From: JBKCUA01 sp046318675
GTDB lineage: Bacteria > Pseudomonadota > Alphaproteobacteria > JAJTHO01
Direction of reading: 5' to 3'
Length of the DNA: 22,077 nucleotides
Assembly: GCA_046318675.1 (NCBI GenBank)
Contig: JBKCUA010000012.1
Coordinates: 1 to 22,077, forward strand
Shown here: piece after piece, positions 1-7,834 of the stretch
Numbering within the stretch: position 1 is the first letter of the stretch
How the letters are laid out: every line of letters starts with the position of its first letter
The notes under the pieces: model-generated
Told to the model about the DNA's origin: nothing
Databases searched by the model: none
The model's input: the letters and a program-made list of their open reading frames with translations, nothing else
Program-made: the position numbers and the translations under genes

Positions 1-140
1 ATAGCGCGTTGCGTAATTAGCGGTAGACATTGATAAAGTCTTCAGCGCGCTATAAGTTATTTTTGTTCGGCCATTCGGCCGCGGCACTTTGTGCCGTGCG
101 CTGGTTGCAACTATACTTTTAATTGTGCAACCAGCTATAA
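1..140 (-). repeat. Dispersed repeat A, copy 1
   Basis: These 140 bases match 8290-8429 with one difference (C at 46, T at 8335). Positions 57-140 also recur inverted at 7617-7702. The copy contains several self-complementary blocks: ATAGCGCG (1-8) with CGCGCTAT (46-53), a GGCC/GGCC pair around an ATTC loop near 70-81, CGGCAC/GTGCCG around TTT near 82-96, and a 10-bp stem GCTGGTTGCA/TGCAACCAGC near 100-135. The minus strand is given because the copy lies 15 bases beyond the hisH stop and would be read as part of that 3' region. The true left edge is not visible because identity runs to base 1 of the window. Confidence 0.9.
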
Positions 141-155
141 AGGGAAATAAAGCTT

Positions 156-788
156 CTACGGCCTCCAATGCAGGAAGTTTCGCAGGAATTTAAGGCCTGC
201 GGTGCTGCTTTTTTCTGGGTGGGCTTGAATGCCGGCGATATTATCCTGGGCGACGATGGCCGGGAAACGGCGGCTGTAGGTGCACCAAGCGAGGCTGACC
301 GGGGTGTCATCAAGGGCATAGCTGTGGACAAAATAAAAATCCGTGCCGGGGACAATGCCTTCCAGTAGCGGGTGTGGACGCAGATCAATAAGATTATTCC
401 ATCCCATGTGCGGAATCTTGAACGTGCCGCCGCCATCGGGCAGGGGGCGTACAGAACCTTTCAGCCAGCCAAATCCCCGGTGAATACCATGTTCTTCTCC
501 TGTTTCGGCCAATAGCTGCATCCCTACACAGATCCCTAAAAACGGTTTACCTGCGATGCGCACGGCTTGGTGCAACGCATCCTCAAGACCTGGGACGTTG
601 GCCACGCCCCGGCGGCAATCGCCAAATGCCCCAACACCGGGAAGGATAATGTGGGTGGCTTTTTCTATATCCGCCGGGTTGGCGGTAATGGTCACCGTGG
701 CTTCTGGTGCTACAGCTTCAAGAGCTTTCGCGGCGGAGCGCAAATTACCAGCACCATAGTCAATCAGGGCGATGGTGGTTTTATGCAT
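156..788 (-). CDS. hisH: Imidazole glycerol phosphate synthase, glutaminase subunit HisH
   Basis: HisH hydrolyses glutamine and passes ammonia to HisF, which makes imidazole glycerol phosphate and AICAR in cytoplasmic histidine synthesis. The 210-residue product has the usual length. It shows the class I glutamine amidotransferase features: the oxyanion region LPGVGAFG near residues 49-56, the nucleophile Cys87 in GICVGMQ, and His190 and Glu192 in QAHPEKS. The start ATG overlaps the stop of the upstream unknown gene by one base (TAATG), so the two are probably translationally coupled. No other his gene is in the window. hisA and hisF may lie beyond the left edge, past repeat A. Having an ABC permease and an unknown membrane protein upstream is not the usual his operon arrangement. 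Confidence 0.96.
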   Translation of the reverse strand: MHKTTIALIDYGAGNLRSAAKALEAVAPEATVTITANPADIEKATHIILPGVGAFGDCRRGVANVPGLEDALHQAVRIAGKPFLGICVGMQLLAETGEEHGIHRGFGWLKGSVRPLPDGGGTFKIPHMGWNNLIDLRPHPLLEGIVPGTDFYFVHSYALDDTPVSLAWCTYSRRFPAIVAQDNIAGIQAHPEKSSTAGLKFLRNFLHWRP

Positions 789-1879
789 TATTGAACCTCA
801 ATATTGAGCATTCTACCAAAATCATTTCTCTGTTCCAGCGCGTTGGCCAGTTCATTGAGCGTGCTCAGGTTTTGTGTGGTGATGTGCAGGTTAATATCAC
901 GACGGCGATCATGGGCAATATCTAAAGCCACGCGGCGCAATGCCTCCCAAACAAATGTATCGGCGACGTTAGGCGATGCGTCATTGGTAGAGGTAAACGA
1001 TATGGAGGCGAGGGTTTGCTGTAGGGTTGCCAAGGCTTCTTCGGGGCTTGCATTGATGCGCGCTGCCCACCAGCGCAATAGATCGCCGCGAGGTTCATCA
1101 AGGCGCAGTTTTAAGCGAAGGTCAGCTCCCGTTGCCCCAAGTAAGGCTTGGTAGCACTCATAGGGTGCCCGCTGGGCGGTGCTGGCGGGGGCGATGGTTG
1201 CTTGGCCTAAGGTATCATGGCAACGGGCAAATATGGCCGGCGTAACCCCCTTTATAATCACGGTATATCCGGCAGTGAAAATTCCCGGCAGGCTTAGACC
1301 AAAAGAATGATGGAGGGTTTGTGTGACCGCATCATACTGGTACTCGATTTCTGTTGCGCTGTTATTGAGGGCTTTGACGACCCGTGCGGGAATACTACGA
1401 ACTTCTGGCGGTTGGGTTAACAGGCGATGGGTTAGCTGCCCGAGAAGGGCGTTGCCGATGATATCTTCGTCAATAAAAAGGTTTTTGGCATTAGCTTTAA
1501 CGGTGATCCAGCGGTGATTGGCATCGGTCTGTAGGGTTTTAAGGGCGACACTGCCAAGGCCAATGTCATTGGCGGTAATAGGTAGGCGAATGGATCGGCC
1601 TTCGCCCTTGCCTGTATTATTAATGTGTAATTGGGCGATAAAGACGTAGCTGGGGGCGGGATAAGTGGGTAAAGTCGCTTGTATATTATTCCATAAAGTG
1701 CCGTCTTGATCTGTCCAAGCATGACCGACAGATAGAGAGATGCCCTGACGGTGTAAAAAATTTTTTACCTCTTGCCCCGTGCGTTCCGATGGGGTGGGGG
1801 TATGCCAAGGCCGTATCCAGACGAGGAGCAGTATAAAAAAAACTACACCTGCGCCCGCCAGCCATTTTTTGGGGTTCAT
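788..1879 (-). CDS. Membrane-anchored protein of unknown function
   Basis: I do not recognise the family of this 363-residue protein. It has a short basic start (MNPKKW), one hydrophobic segment at about residues 7-23, and then a long soluble part with no further clear membrane segment. This suggests an inner membrane anchor with a periplasmic body. The body alternates hydrophobic and polar residues, as in beta-rich envelope proteins, and becomes more helical towards the C terminus. It has two cysteines at roughly 220-245, which could pair if periplasmic. The start overlaps the permease stop by four bases (ATGA) and the stop overlaps the hisH start by one base. It therefore probably sits in one transcript with both. 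A role linked to the permease is possible but only inferred from position. Confidence 0.8.
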   Translation of the reverse strand: MNPKKWLAGAGVVFFILLLVWIRPWHTPTPSERTGQEVKNFLHRQGISLSVGHAWTDQDGTLWNNIQATLPTYPAPSYVFIAQLHINNTGKGEGRSIRLPITANDIGLGSVALKTLQTDANHRWITVKANAKNLFIDEDIIGNALLGQLTHRLLTQPPEVRSIPARVVKALNNSATEIEYQYDAVTQTLHHSFGLSLPGIFTAGYTVIIKGVTPAIFARCHDTLGQATIAPASTAQRAPYECYQALLGATGADLRLKLRLDEPRGDLLRWWAARINASPEEALATLQQTLASISFTSTNDASPNVADTFVWEALRRVALDIAHDRRRDINLHITTQNLSTLNELANALEQRNDFGRMLNIEVQ

Positions 1880-2652
1880 GACTGTAGCTTATACCCTCTG
1901 GCCAGCCAACGGTGGCACAATGCCCAGCACACTCCGTTACAGGCCAGCATGACCCAAATTCCGGCTTGCAGGTTGCCATCATGATAGCCAGTAAGCGAAT
2001 ACCGAACTCCGTCAATCATATAAAAAAACGGATTGATATGCGCAACAGCCTGCCAGAATTCCGGCAATCGTTGCACTGAATAAAAAGTGCCGGATAAGAA
2101 AGATAGCGGCGTGACAATAAAATTTGTGATGGTGGCAACATGATCAAATTTGTCGGCCCAGATGCCAGTAAGAATCCCCAATAATCCTAGTAACAATGCG
2201 CCGCTGAGGGTATGGTAGATGAGATAAAAGCTAGAGTACACCGTAATGGATACAAACGGCAGTACAGATAGAGCCACGGCGGCACCGACTAATACGCCCC
2301 GCACCATGGAGCCAACAGCATAGGCGGCGGTAACCTCTCCAGGGCCAAGGGGCGACATGATCAGATCAACAATGGTGTTATTAACTTTGGCAATAATTAA
2401 AGAGGAGGAGGAATTAGCAAAGGCATTTTGTGCCAACGCCATCATAATAAGACCAGGCATTAAGAAATGAACAAAATCAACACCTGGGACAACAACGTGA
2501 TTGTCCCCAAGAGCCAAAATAAACACGCACAAAAATAACAGCGTTGTAATAACGGGAGCCGCCACCGTCTGCATCAATACTTTGCAAAAACGACGTATCT
2601 CTTTGAGAAAAAGGGTATTGGTGCCAATGACATTCATGATGCGGCGAGCCAA
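1876..2652 (-). CDS. ABC-2 type transporter permease
   Basis: This is a permease subunit of an ABC-2 family exporter, about 258 residues with around six hydrophobic segments. The layout fits the family: a cytoplasmic start, a segment ending near VITTLLFLCVFILALG, a central stretch with PGLIMMALAQNAFANSSSS and a DLIMSPLGPGEV coupling-helix-like region, and a late ITNFIVTPLSFLSGTFY segment. PLSFLSG and the following INPFFYMIDGVRY are typical of exporters for lipids, polysaccharides or drugs. The substrate cannot be read from the sequence. No ATPase partner is in the window. The start is uncertain: TTG at 2652 has a GAGAG just upstream, while ATG at 2637 (MNVIGTN) lacks a clear ribosome site. 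It begins 13 bases after ihfB and overlaps the next gene by ATGA. Confidence 0.9.
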   Translation of the reverse strand: MARRIMNVIGTNTLFLKEIRRFCKVLMQTVAAPVITTLLFLCVFILALGDNHVVVPGVDFVHFLMPGLIMMALAQNAFANSSSSLIIAKVNNTIVDLIMSPLGPGEVTAAYAVGSMVRGVLVGAAVALSVLPFVSITVYSSFYLIYHTLSGALLLGLLGILTGIWADKFDHVATITNFIVTPLSFLSGTFYSVQRLPEFWQAVAHINPFFYMIDGVRYSLTGYHDGNLQAGIWVMLACNGVCWALCHRWLARGYKLQS

Positions 2653-2665
2653 GGCTCTCTAAACG

Positions 2666-2965
2666 CTATTCGTCAGAAGTGACGAGTTCCCCGTTCAGCC
2701 GTTGGCGCAATTGCTTGCCAGCTTTAAAGAAAGGAACGGTTTTTGCGGCTACCGCAACGGACTCACCACTGCGCGGGTTGCGACCCTGACGGGCATCACG
2801 ATGACGGATAGAGAAGGTGCCAAAGCCCCGCAACTCTACGCGTTTACCATTAGCCAGACTATCTACAATTGTGTCCAAAAGAGTATTAACCACATCGTCC
2901 AGAACCCGAAGGCTGAAATCAGGATGCAACGCGGCTAAAGTGGTGACAAGTTCAGAGCGGGTCAT
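2666..2965 (-). CDS. ihfB: Integration host factor, beta subunit
   Basis: IHF-beta pairs with IHF-alpha to bind specific DNA sites in the minor groove and bend them sharply, shaping the nucleoid and many promoters. The 99-residue length is normal. The protein starts MTRSEL, has the helical dimer region, and carries the DNA-binding arm with the GFGTFSIRHRDARQGRNPRSGE block near residues 47-68. The proline within RNPRSGE is the residue that inserts between base pairs in this family. The close relative HU is less likely, because position behind rpsA and the R-R-rich arm favour IHF-beta. AGGA lies just upstream of the ATG. The rpsA-ihfB order is conserved in Proteobacteria. Confidence 0.95.
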   Translation of the reverse strand: MTRSELVTTLAALHPDFSLRVLDDVVNTLLDTIVDSLANGKRVELRGFGTFSIRHRDARQGRNPRSGESVAVAAKTVPFFKAGKQLRQRLNGELVTSDE

Positions 2966-3034
2966 AAATAATTGTTCCTAGAAGGTTAGTGGATGAAAAA
3001 TAAAACGGCTTGATGATGAAGGCAAGAATAAAAA

Positions 3035-4801
3035 TTATTTCTTTGTCCCCGTCTTTGCGGTTTTTGCCTGACGCATGGCTTGACCGAGAATATCGCCAAG
3101 GCTGGCACCACTATCGGTGGAGCCATATTCCTTCAGGGCTTGCTTCTCTTCTGCGATTTCCCTTGCTTTGATGGACAGGGTCAGGCGGCCTGATTTAGCA
3201 TCGGTGGCCGTGATTTGCGCGTCAACTTTTTCACCGATGGCAAAACGATCTGGTCGTTGCTCACTGCGATCACGGGACAAATCGGCTTTTTTGATGTAGC
3301 CTGAGGTGTTATCGCCGATTTTAACCTCAATACCATTGGTATCAATGCTAGTGACGGTGCAGGTAACAGTCTGGGATTTCTTGTACCCACCGCTGCTTTC
3401 CACTTCGGTGACGGGGGCAACGGCTGGTACGGCGCGGGCTTTGGCTTTGCCTTTTGCTTCAGGGGCGTGAGTGGAAAGAGTAAGTTTTTCTTTCTCCACA
3501 TCAAGATCAAGAACGTGAACGGTGAGTTTTTCACCCACGCTATGGCTTTCCGGTGCCTTGTCCAGTTCGCTGGCTCCAATAAAGGCATCAATATCGTTGG
3601 CTAAGGTTACAATAAGCCCACCGTCGGTGTGAGATTTTACCGTGACGGCGGTGGTGCTTCCAATGAATAAGGTTGTAACAAGGATAGGCCAAGGACTGTC
3701 TTGAAGCTGTTTCATGCCAAGGCTCACCCGGCGCTTGTCATTATCAACTTCAAGCACAACAACGGATACCTGTTGACCAATCTGGAACAGCTTGCTGGGG
3801 TTAATCCCTTTGATTGTCCAGCTGAGTTCAGAGACGTGTACTAGCCCCTCAATTCCATCACCAAGGCCAACAAAAACGCCGTATTCGGTAATGCTGGTAA
3901 CGGGTCCAGAATGCTGAGAGCCGAGCGGCAGCCGCTCGGTAACTGCTTCCCATGGATCGGTGGATAGCTGTTTCATCCCCAAGGAAATACGTTTTGTTTC
4001 AGGGTTGAAACGAATAACCTGCACGGTGATTTTTTGACCAATGGTTAAGGCTTCAGAAGGATGTGAGACCCGTTTCCATGAAATATCCGTAACGTGGAGC
4101 AAGCCATCAACGCCGCCCAAGTCAACAAACGCACCATAGTCGGTGAGGTTTTTGACAGTGCCCTCTAACACCTGACCTTCGCTCAACCCGGCAACGAAGT
4201 CCGAACGCGCTTCGGCGCGGGATTCTTCAAGAATGGTGCGACGGGAAACGACGATGTTTCCACGTTTGCGATCCAGTTTCAGGATTTGGAAGGGTTGTTT
4301 GATGTTCATTAAAGGCGCAATATCCCGGACGGGACGAACGTCAATCTGGCTGTTGGGAAGGAAAGCCACAACTCCTGTTAAATCAACGGTAAGGCCGCCT
4401 TTTACTTTGCCAAAAATGGTGCCATTGACGCGTTCGGCATTAACGAAGGCGCGTTCCAATGTGACCCATATTTCTTCGCGGCGGGCTTTTTCCCGGCTGA
4501 GCTGCATCTCGCCATTGCGATCCTCGTAACGCTCAACATATACGTCAACTTCCTCACCGATGGTTGGTATCCCTTCCGGCGCACTGGAGAATTCTCGCAA
4601 GGGCACGCGGCCTTCGGATTTAAGCCCCACGTCCACAAGAACAAAATCCCCCGTCAGGCCAACGACCGTACCGCGCAGCACCGCGCCAACAAGACTTGCC
4701 TCCGTACCCAGCGTTGCGTCAAGTAAGCCAGCAAACGTATCATTGCCAAACAATTCAGCAACAGCTTCGCGGGAAGGGGTGGGGACAGTGGCAACGGCCA
4801 T
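3035..4801 (-). CDS. rpsA: 30S ribosomal protein S1
   Basis: S1 binds mRNA on the small ribosomal subunit and helps load messages with weak ribosome sites or structured leaders. The 588-residue protein contains six S1 (OB-fold) repeats starting near residues 38, 122, 210, 297, 384 and 475. Repeats 3 and 4 are the best conserved, with DYGAFVDLGGVDGLLHVTD and EYGVFVGLGDGIEGLVHVSE. Repeats 1 and 2 are the ribosome-docking type. An Ala/Pro/Lys-rich linker separates repeats 5 and 6, and the tail ends in lysines. An AAGGA lies upstream of the ATG with a rather long spacer. It sits 50 bases after cmk and 69 bases before ihfB, the classic cmk-rpsA-ihfB order. Confidence 0.97.
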   Translation of the reverse strand: MAVATVPTPSREAVAELFGNDTFAGLLDATLGTEASLVGAVLRGTVVGLTGDFVLVDVGLKSEGRVPLREFSSAPEGIPTIGEEVDVYVERYEDRNGEMQLSREKARREEIWVTLERAFVNAERVNGTIFGKVKGGLTVDLTGVVAFLPNSQIDVRPVRDIAPLMNIKQPFQILKLDRKRGNIVVSRRTILEESRAEARSDFVAGLSEGQVLEGTVKNLTDYGAFVDLGGVDGLLHVTDISWKRVSHPSEALTIGQKITVQVIRFNPETKRISLGMKQLSTDPWEAVTERLPLGSQHSGPVTSITEYGVFVGLGDGIEGLVHVSELSWTIKGINPSKLFQIGQQVSVVVLEVDNDKRRVSLGMKQLQDSPWPILVTTLFIGSTTAVTVKSHTDGGLIVTLANDIDAFIGASELDKAPESHSVGEKLTVHVLDLDVEKEKLTLSTHAPEAKGKAKARAVPAVAPVTEVESSGGYKKSQTVTCTVTSIDTNGIEVKIGDNTSGYIKKADLSRDRSEQRPDRFAIGEKVDAQITATDAKSGRLTLSIKAREIAEEKQALKEYGSTDSGASLGDILGQAMRQAKTAKTGTKK

Positions 4802-4851
4802 AAAAACGATAATTCCTTGGATATTCTTGGGTTAGGGGTTGAAGGGATGTA

Positions 4852-5499
4852 TTACTTTTTGAACTTCGCCATCTCCTGACGCACAAGGACGGCGCATTGC
4901 GCAACCACCGCATTCACATCAAGAAACGAGGTATCGACGATGACAGCATCGGCGGCGGGCGTCAAGGGGGCAACGGCACGCCCGGTATCCCGAGCGTCGC
5001 GCTCCTCAACCTCACGAAGAACAGCAGTGTATGTAGCCGAAGGATCAACACTTTGCAACTCTTTTAAACGCCGTTCAGCCCTTACGGCGGCACTGGCGGT
5101 CAAAAAAATCTTCACCGGCGCGTTGGGGCAGACCACCGTGCCAATGTCCCGGCCATCGAGAACCGCCCCCGGCGGCGTGGCTGCAACCTCCCGCTGACGT
5201 TGCAGCAGCGCGGTACGCACCCCCGGCAGGGCGGCGATTTTCGAGGCGGCCTGAGCCACGGCAGGGCTGCGCCAGAGGGGATCGGTAGGCTCCAGCGTAA
5301 TAGCAGTGGCCACAGCAACAAGGCCGGCTTCATCATCTAGCGCGATATTTTTTTCAAGAGCCTGTGCTGCTACCGCACGATACAACAGGCCCGTGTCGAG
5401 ATATTTCAGGCCAAACGCCTCCGCCAAACGGCGGGCGATGGTGCCCTTCCCCGCCCCGGCAGGGCCGTCAAGGGCGATGGTGAAGGCGGCGCAGGCCAT
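4852..5499 (-). CDS. cmk: Cytidylate kinase
   Basis: Cmk phosphorylates CMP and dCMP with ATP in pyrimidine nucleotide recycling. The 215-residue product has the P-loop GPAGAGKGT at residues 12-20, the CMP-binding region after YLDTGLLYRAVA, the DGRDIGTVV motif, and the RDARDTGRAVAPL lid segment with its arginines. The reading frame stays open upstream to 5652, but that extension overlaps nusG and is low-complexity and arginine-rich. The ATG at 5499 (MACAAFTIALDG) gives the length expected for the family, so I chose it. No strong ribosome site precedes it. It begins 13 bases after the nusG stop, so translation may be coupled to nusG. Confidence 0.95.
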   Translation of the reverse strand: MACAAFTIALDGPAGAGKGTIARRLAEAFGLKYLDTGLLYRAVAAQALEKNIALDDEAGLVAVATAITLEPTDPLWRSPAVAQAASKIAALPGVRTALLQRQREVAATPPGAVLDGRDIGTVVCPNAPVKIFLTASAAVRAERRLKELQSVDPSATYTAVLREVEERDARDTGRAVAPLTPAADAVIVDTSFLDVNAVVAQCAVLVRQEMAKFKK

Positions 5500-5512
5500 T
5501 GCCCGTGATGCT

Positions 5513-6079
5513 CTAATTCGTCTTCTCCACCTGACTATAATCCAAATCCACCGGGGTGGCGCGGCCAAAGATGGAGACGGAGACCTTGAGGCGGCGGCGG
5601 ACTTCGTCCACTTCTTCCACGGTGCCGCTGAAGGTGTTGAAGGGGCCGTCAATGACCGTTACTACATCCCCACTCTCGTAATGGACAGATTTACGAATAG
5701 AACCAAAACCTTCGGTGAGCTGAGCGGTCATGCGCTTGGCTTCAGCAGAGGAAATAGGAACCGGCTTACCTTTCGCCCCGCCGCCTAAAAATCCCGTAAC
5801 TTTAGGAATATTTTTGACCATGTGCCACGTCTCATCGGAGAGATCCATCTCAATGAGGATATAGCCGGGGAAAAATTTACGCTCGACGTTGACGCGGGTG
5901 CCCTTGCGTAGCTCCGTTGCATCCTCGGCGGGAATGACGATGTTGTGAATTTTATCATTGAGGCCTTTTTTCAAGGCCTGTTCACGGATGGCTGCCTCTA
6001 CTTTATGTTCAAAGCCAGAATAGACGTGCACTACATACCATTTAGCGGCAGCAGCAACAGGAGCAGACGGCGTAGTCAT
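5513..6079 (-). CDS. nusG: Transcription termination/antitermination protein NusG
   Basis: NusG rides on RNA polymerase, suppresses pausing, and links it to Rho or to ribosomal protein S10. The 188-residue protein has the NGN domain, beginning KWYVVHVYSGFEHKVE near residue 13 and including RKFFPGYILIEMDLSDETWHMV. The C-terminal KOW domain is at about 135-188 (SGDVVTVIDGPFNTFSGTVEEVDE). AAGGA precedes the ATG. In most bacteria nusG follows secE and precedes rplK-rplA-rplJ-rplL. Here none of these is present and nusG instead leads cmk-rpsA-ihfB. The ending ATPVDLDYSQVEKT is normal for alphaproteobacterial NusG, so there is no sign that it is a diverged paralogue such as RfaH. Confidence 0.96.
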   Translation of the reverse strand: MTTPSAPVAAAAKWYVVHVYSGFEHKVEAAIREQALKKGLNDKIHNIVIPAEDATELRKGTRVNVERKFFPGYILIEMDLSDETWHMVKNIPKVTGFLGGGAKGKPVPISSAEAKRMTAQLTEGFGSIRKSVHYESGDVVTVIDGPFNTFSGTVEEVDEVRRRLKVSVSIFGRATPVDLDYSQVEKTN

Positions 6080-6267
6080 AACAATAAGAAATCCTTAGAA
6101 AAAGTCCAGCAAAAAATCCCCAGCGGCATCGGCCTTTGGGGTTGCGGCTTTAAAGCATGAAACACCAGTGAGCGTCAAGGATCATTGTGGGTATGAACAG
6201 GGCATGGCGGTAGATTGTGGTTATGATTCATGTCCACTTTAAGTTAAACACCGCCGCTTTATATTTT

Positions 6268-6296
6268 TTGCTGTCTTAAAAGAAGTGTTCTTTAGT
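6268..6296 (+). promoter_or_regulatory. Possible sigma-70 type promoter for pdhC
   Basis: TTGCTG at 6268-6273 and TTTAGT at 6291-6296 are separated by 17 bases. Each matches four of six consensus positions. This would place transcription start near 6303, about 48 bases before the pdhC ATG. The 6080-6350 region separates two divergent genes and must also hold the nusG promoter, which I could not pick out with confidence. I see no tRNA or secE in this gap. Confidence 0.3.
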
Positions 6297-6350
6297 TGCA
6301 CTCCCCGCCCGGCTTCGCTACACACATGACATCTTTTGGGAGTCTGCGCT

Positions 6351-7622
6351 ATGCCCGTTAATGTTCTTATGCCCGCCTTGTCACCCACCATGACCGAGGG
6401 TAATCTTGCCAAATGGTTGAAAAAAGAGGGTGATACCATTAAGGCCGGGGATGTTATTGCCGAGATCGAAACGGACAAAGCCACCATGGAAGTTGAGGCC
6501 GTGGACGAAGGCATATTGGCAAAAATTATTGTCGCCGCCGGGGCGCAGGGCGTCAAGGTGAACAGCTTAATCGCCCTCATTCTCAGCGATGGCGAAGACG
6601 CCAATACCCTTAGTGCTATCAACACCAATGTAACAGCCACAGCGCAAGCCGCACCCCAAGCTGCACTCGTAGCTATTACTGGCAACACCTTGACAACACC
6701 AGCACCAGCAACACCTGTAAAAACCGGTACGGCTCACGCGGACGATCGCCTGCTGGCCTCACCACTGGCCAAACGCCTGGCTAAAGAACAAGGCCTTGAT
6801 TTGAAAACTGTGAAAGGCACAGGCCCTCACGGGCGGATTGTCCGAGCCGATGTTCTAGTGGCAGCAAAGAGTCCTGCAAAAGCGGTTGCTCCTGCCTCTG
6901 TATCTGCTGTATCCAATGAAGATCCCTTTGCCTTGCCCTTGGGTAAGGTGGAGGCGCACACTACCATGCGCAAGGTCATTGCCCGCCGCCTTACTGAATC
7001 GAAACAACAGGTACCGCATTTTTATTTGGAAATAGACGTCGAGCTGGATGCGCTTTTAGCATTGCGTAAGCAAATCAACGACCGGGACGGTGCTACCGCC
7101 AAGCTCAGTGTCAACGATTTCATCATCAAGGCCACCGGTATGGCCTTGGAACAGGTGCCCGCCGCTAACGCCTCGTGGACAGAGGCCGGCATACAGTACT
7201 ACACCCGAGCCGATGTCTCCGTCGCCGTGGCCATTCCCGGCGGCCTCATCACCCCGATTATTAAAAATGCCGGGCAAAAGCGTCTTGTGCACATCTCCAA
7301 CGAGATGAAAGACCTCGCTGGCCGCGCCAAAGACGGCAAGCTGAAACCCGAAGAGTTTCAAGGTGGCACCTTTAGCCTCTCCAACCTTGGTATGTTTGGG
7401 GTCAAGAGTTTCTCCGCCATTATCAACCCACCCCAAGCCTGCATTCTTGCCGTAGGCGCGGGGGAAGAACGCCCTGTTGTCCGCAAGGGGGCGTTGGCCG
7501 TGGCCAATGTCATGACCTGCACCCTGTCCGTCGATCACCGGGTGGTGGATGGTGCTGTGGGGGCGCAATGGCTGGCGGTGTTTAAAAAGCTGGTGCAGAA
7601 TCCGTTGGAATTGGTTTTATAG
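6351..7622 (+). CDS. pdhC: Pyruvate dehydrogenase E2, dihydrolipoamide acetyltransferase
   Basis: E2 is the core of the pyruvate dehydrogenase complex. Its lipoyl arm carries acetyl groups from E1 to coenzyme A and then meets E3. The 423-residue protein has one lipoyl domain (1-80) with Lys43 in ETDKATMEVE as the lipoylation site, an Ala/Pro/Thr-rich linker, a peripheral subunit-binding domain at about 133-170 (LASPLAKRLAKEQGLD), a second linker, and the catalytic domain from about 200. The active-site motif is DHRVVDGA, with His396 and Asp400. I chose the ATG at 6351, with GGGAG upstream, over an in-frame TTG at 6336. The opening MPVNVLMPALSPTM is typical of alphaproteobacterial PdhC. No pdhA, pdhB or lpd is adjacent. 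The TAG stop lies inside repeat A copy 3. Confidence 0.95.
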   Translation: MPVNVLMPALSPTMTEGNLAKWLKKEGDTIKAGDVIAEIETDKATMEVEAVDEGILAKIIVAAGAQGVKVNSLIALILSDGEDANTLSAINTNVTATAQAAPQAALVAITGNTLTTPAPATPVKTGTAHADDRLLASPLAKRLAKEQGLDLKTVKGTGPHGRIVRADVLVAAKSPAKAVAPASVSAVSNEDPFALPLGKVEAHTTMRKVIARRLTESKQQVPHFYLEIDVELDALLALRKQINDRDGATAKLSVNDFIIKATGMALEQVPAANASWTEAGIQYYTRADVSVAVAIPGGLITPIIKNAGQKRLVHISNEMKDLAGRAKDGKLKPEEFQGGTFSLSNLGMFGVKSFSAIINPPQACILAVGAGEERPVVRKGALAVANVMTCTLSVDHRVVDGAVGAQWLAVFKKLVQNPLELVL

Positions 7623-7702
7623 CTGGTTGCACAATTATTAAAGTATACTTGCAACCAGCGCACGGCACAAAGTGCCGCGGCTGAATGGCCGAACAAAAAT
7701 AA
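7617..7702 (+). repeat. Dispersed repeat A, copy 3 (inverted, partial)
   Basis: This is the reverse complement of positions 57-140 with two substitutions and a two-base insertion. The insertion falls in the loop of the 10-bp stem GCTGGTTGCA/TGCAACCAGC, leaving the stem intact. The pdhC stop codon (7620-7622) is part of the repeat sequence TTATAGCTGG. The rest of the element seen in the other two copies (their first 56 bases) is missing here. Relative to pdhC it has the same orientation that copy 1 has to hisH. Confidence 0.9.
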
Positions 7703-7724
7703 GGCCCTCAGGCAAAATGGGTGG
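7703..7724 (+). repeat. Short repeat C, copy 1
   Basis: GGCCCTCAGGCAAAATGGGT and the two following G's match 8030-8051 (GGCTCTCAGGCAAAATGGGT plus GG) with one difference. In the second copy this sequence is the right half of a long hairpin (8001-8053). Here the left half of the hairpin is absent. It directly abuts repeat A copy 3. Confidence 0.65.
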
Positions 7725-7834
7725 TTGAAAAACGCTTGCCGCTGTCCAATTCTAGGTTATTGCCAGTGCCACAATGGCGTGGTGATTAGGAAAATACAGA
7801 GGGTTGCATCATTACTGAATGTTCTATTTTGAAA

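Noticed and set aside
5500..5652. N-terminal extension of cmk by 51 codons
   Set aside because: It overlaps nusG in another frame, is arginine/serine/proline-rich and does not resemble any kinase N terminus. The ATG at 5499 gives the usual length.
6080..6350. Possible secE or tRNA-Trp upstream of nusG
   Set aside because: No frame encodes a SecE-like membrane protein and no cloverleaf with a T-loop consensus is visible on either strand.
7056..7568. 170-codon frame antisense to pdhC
   Set aside because: It is the reverse-strand shadow of a strongly conserved catalytic domain and has no features of its own.
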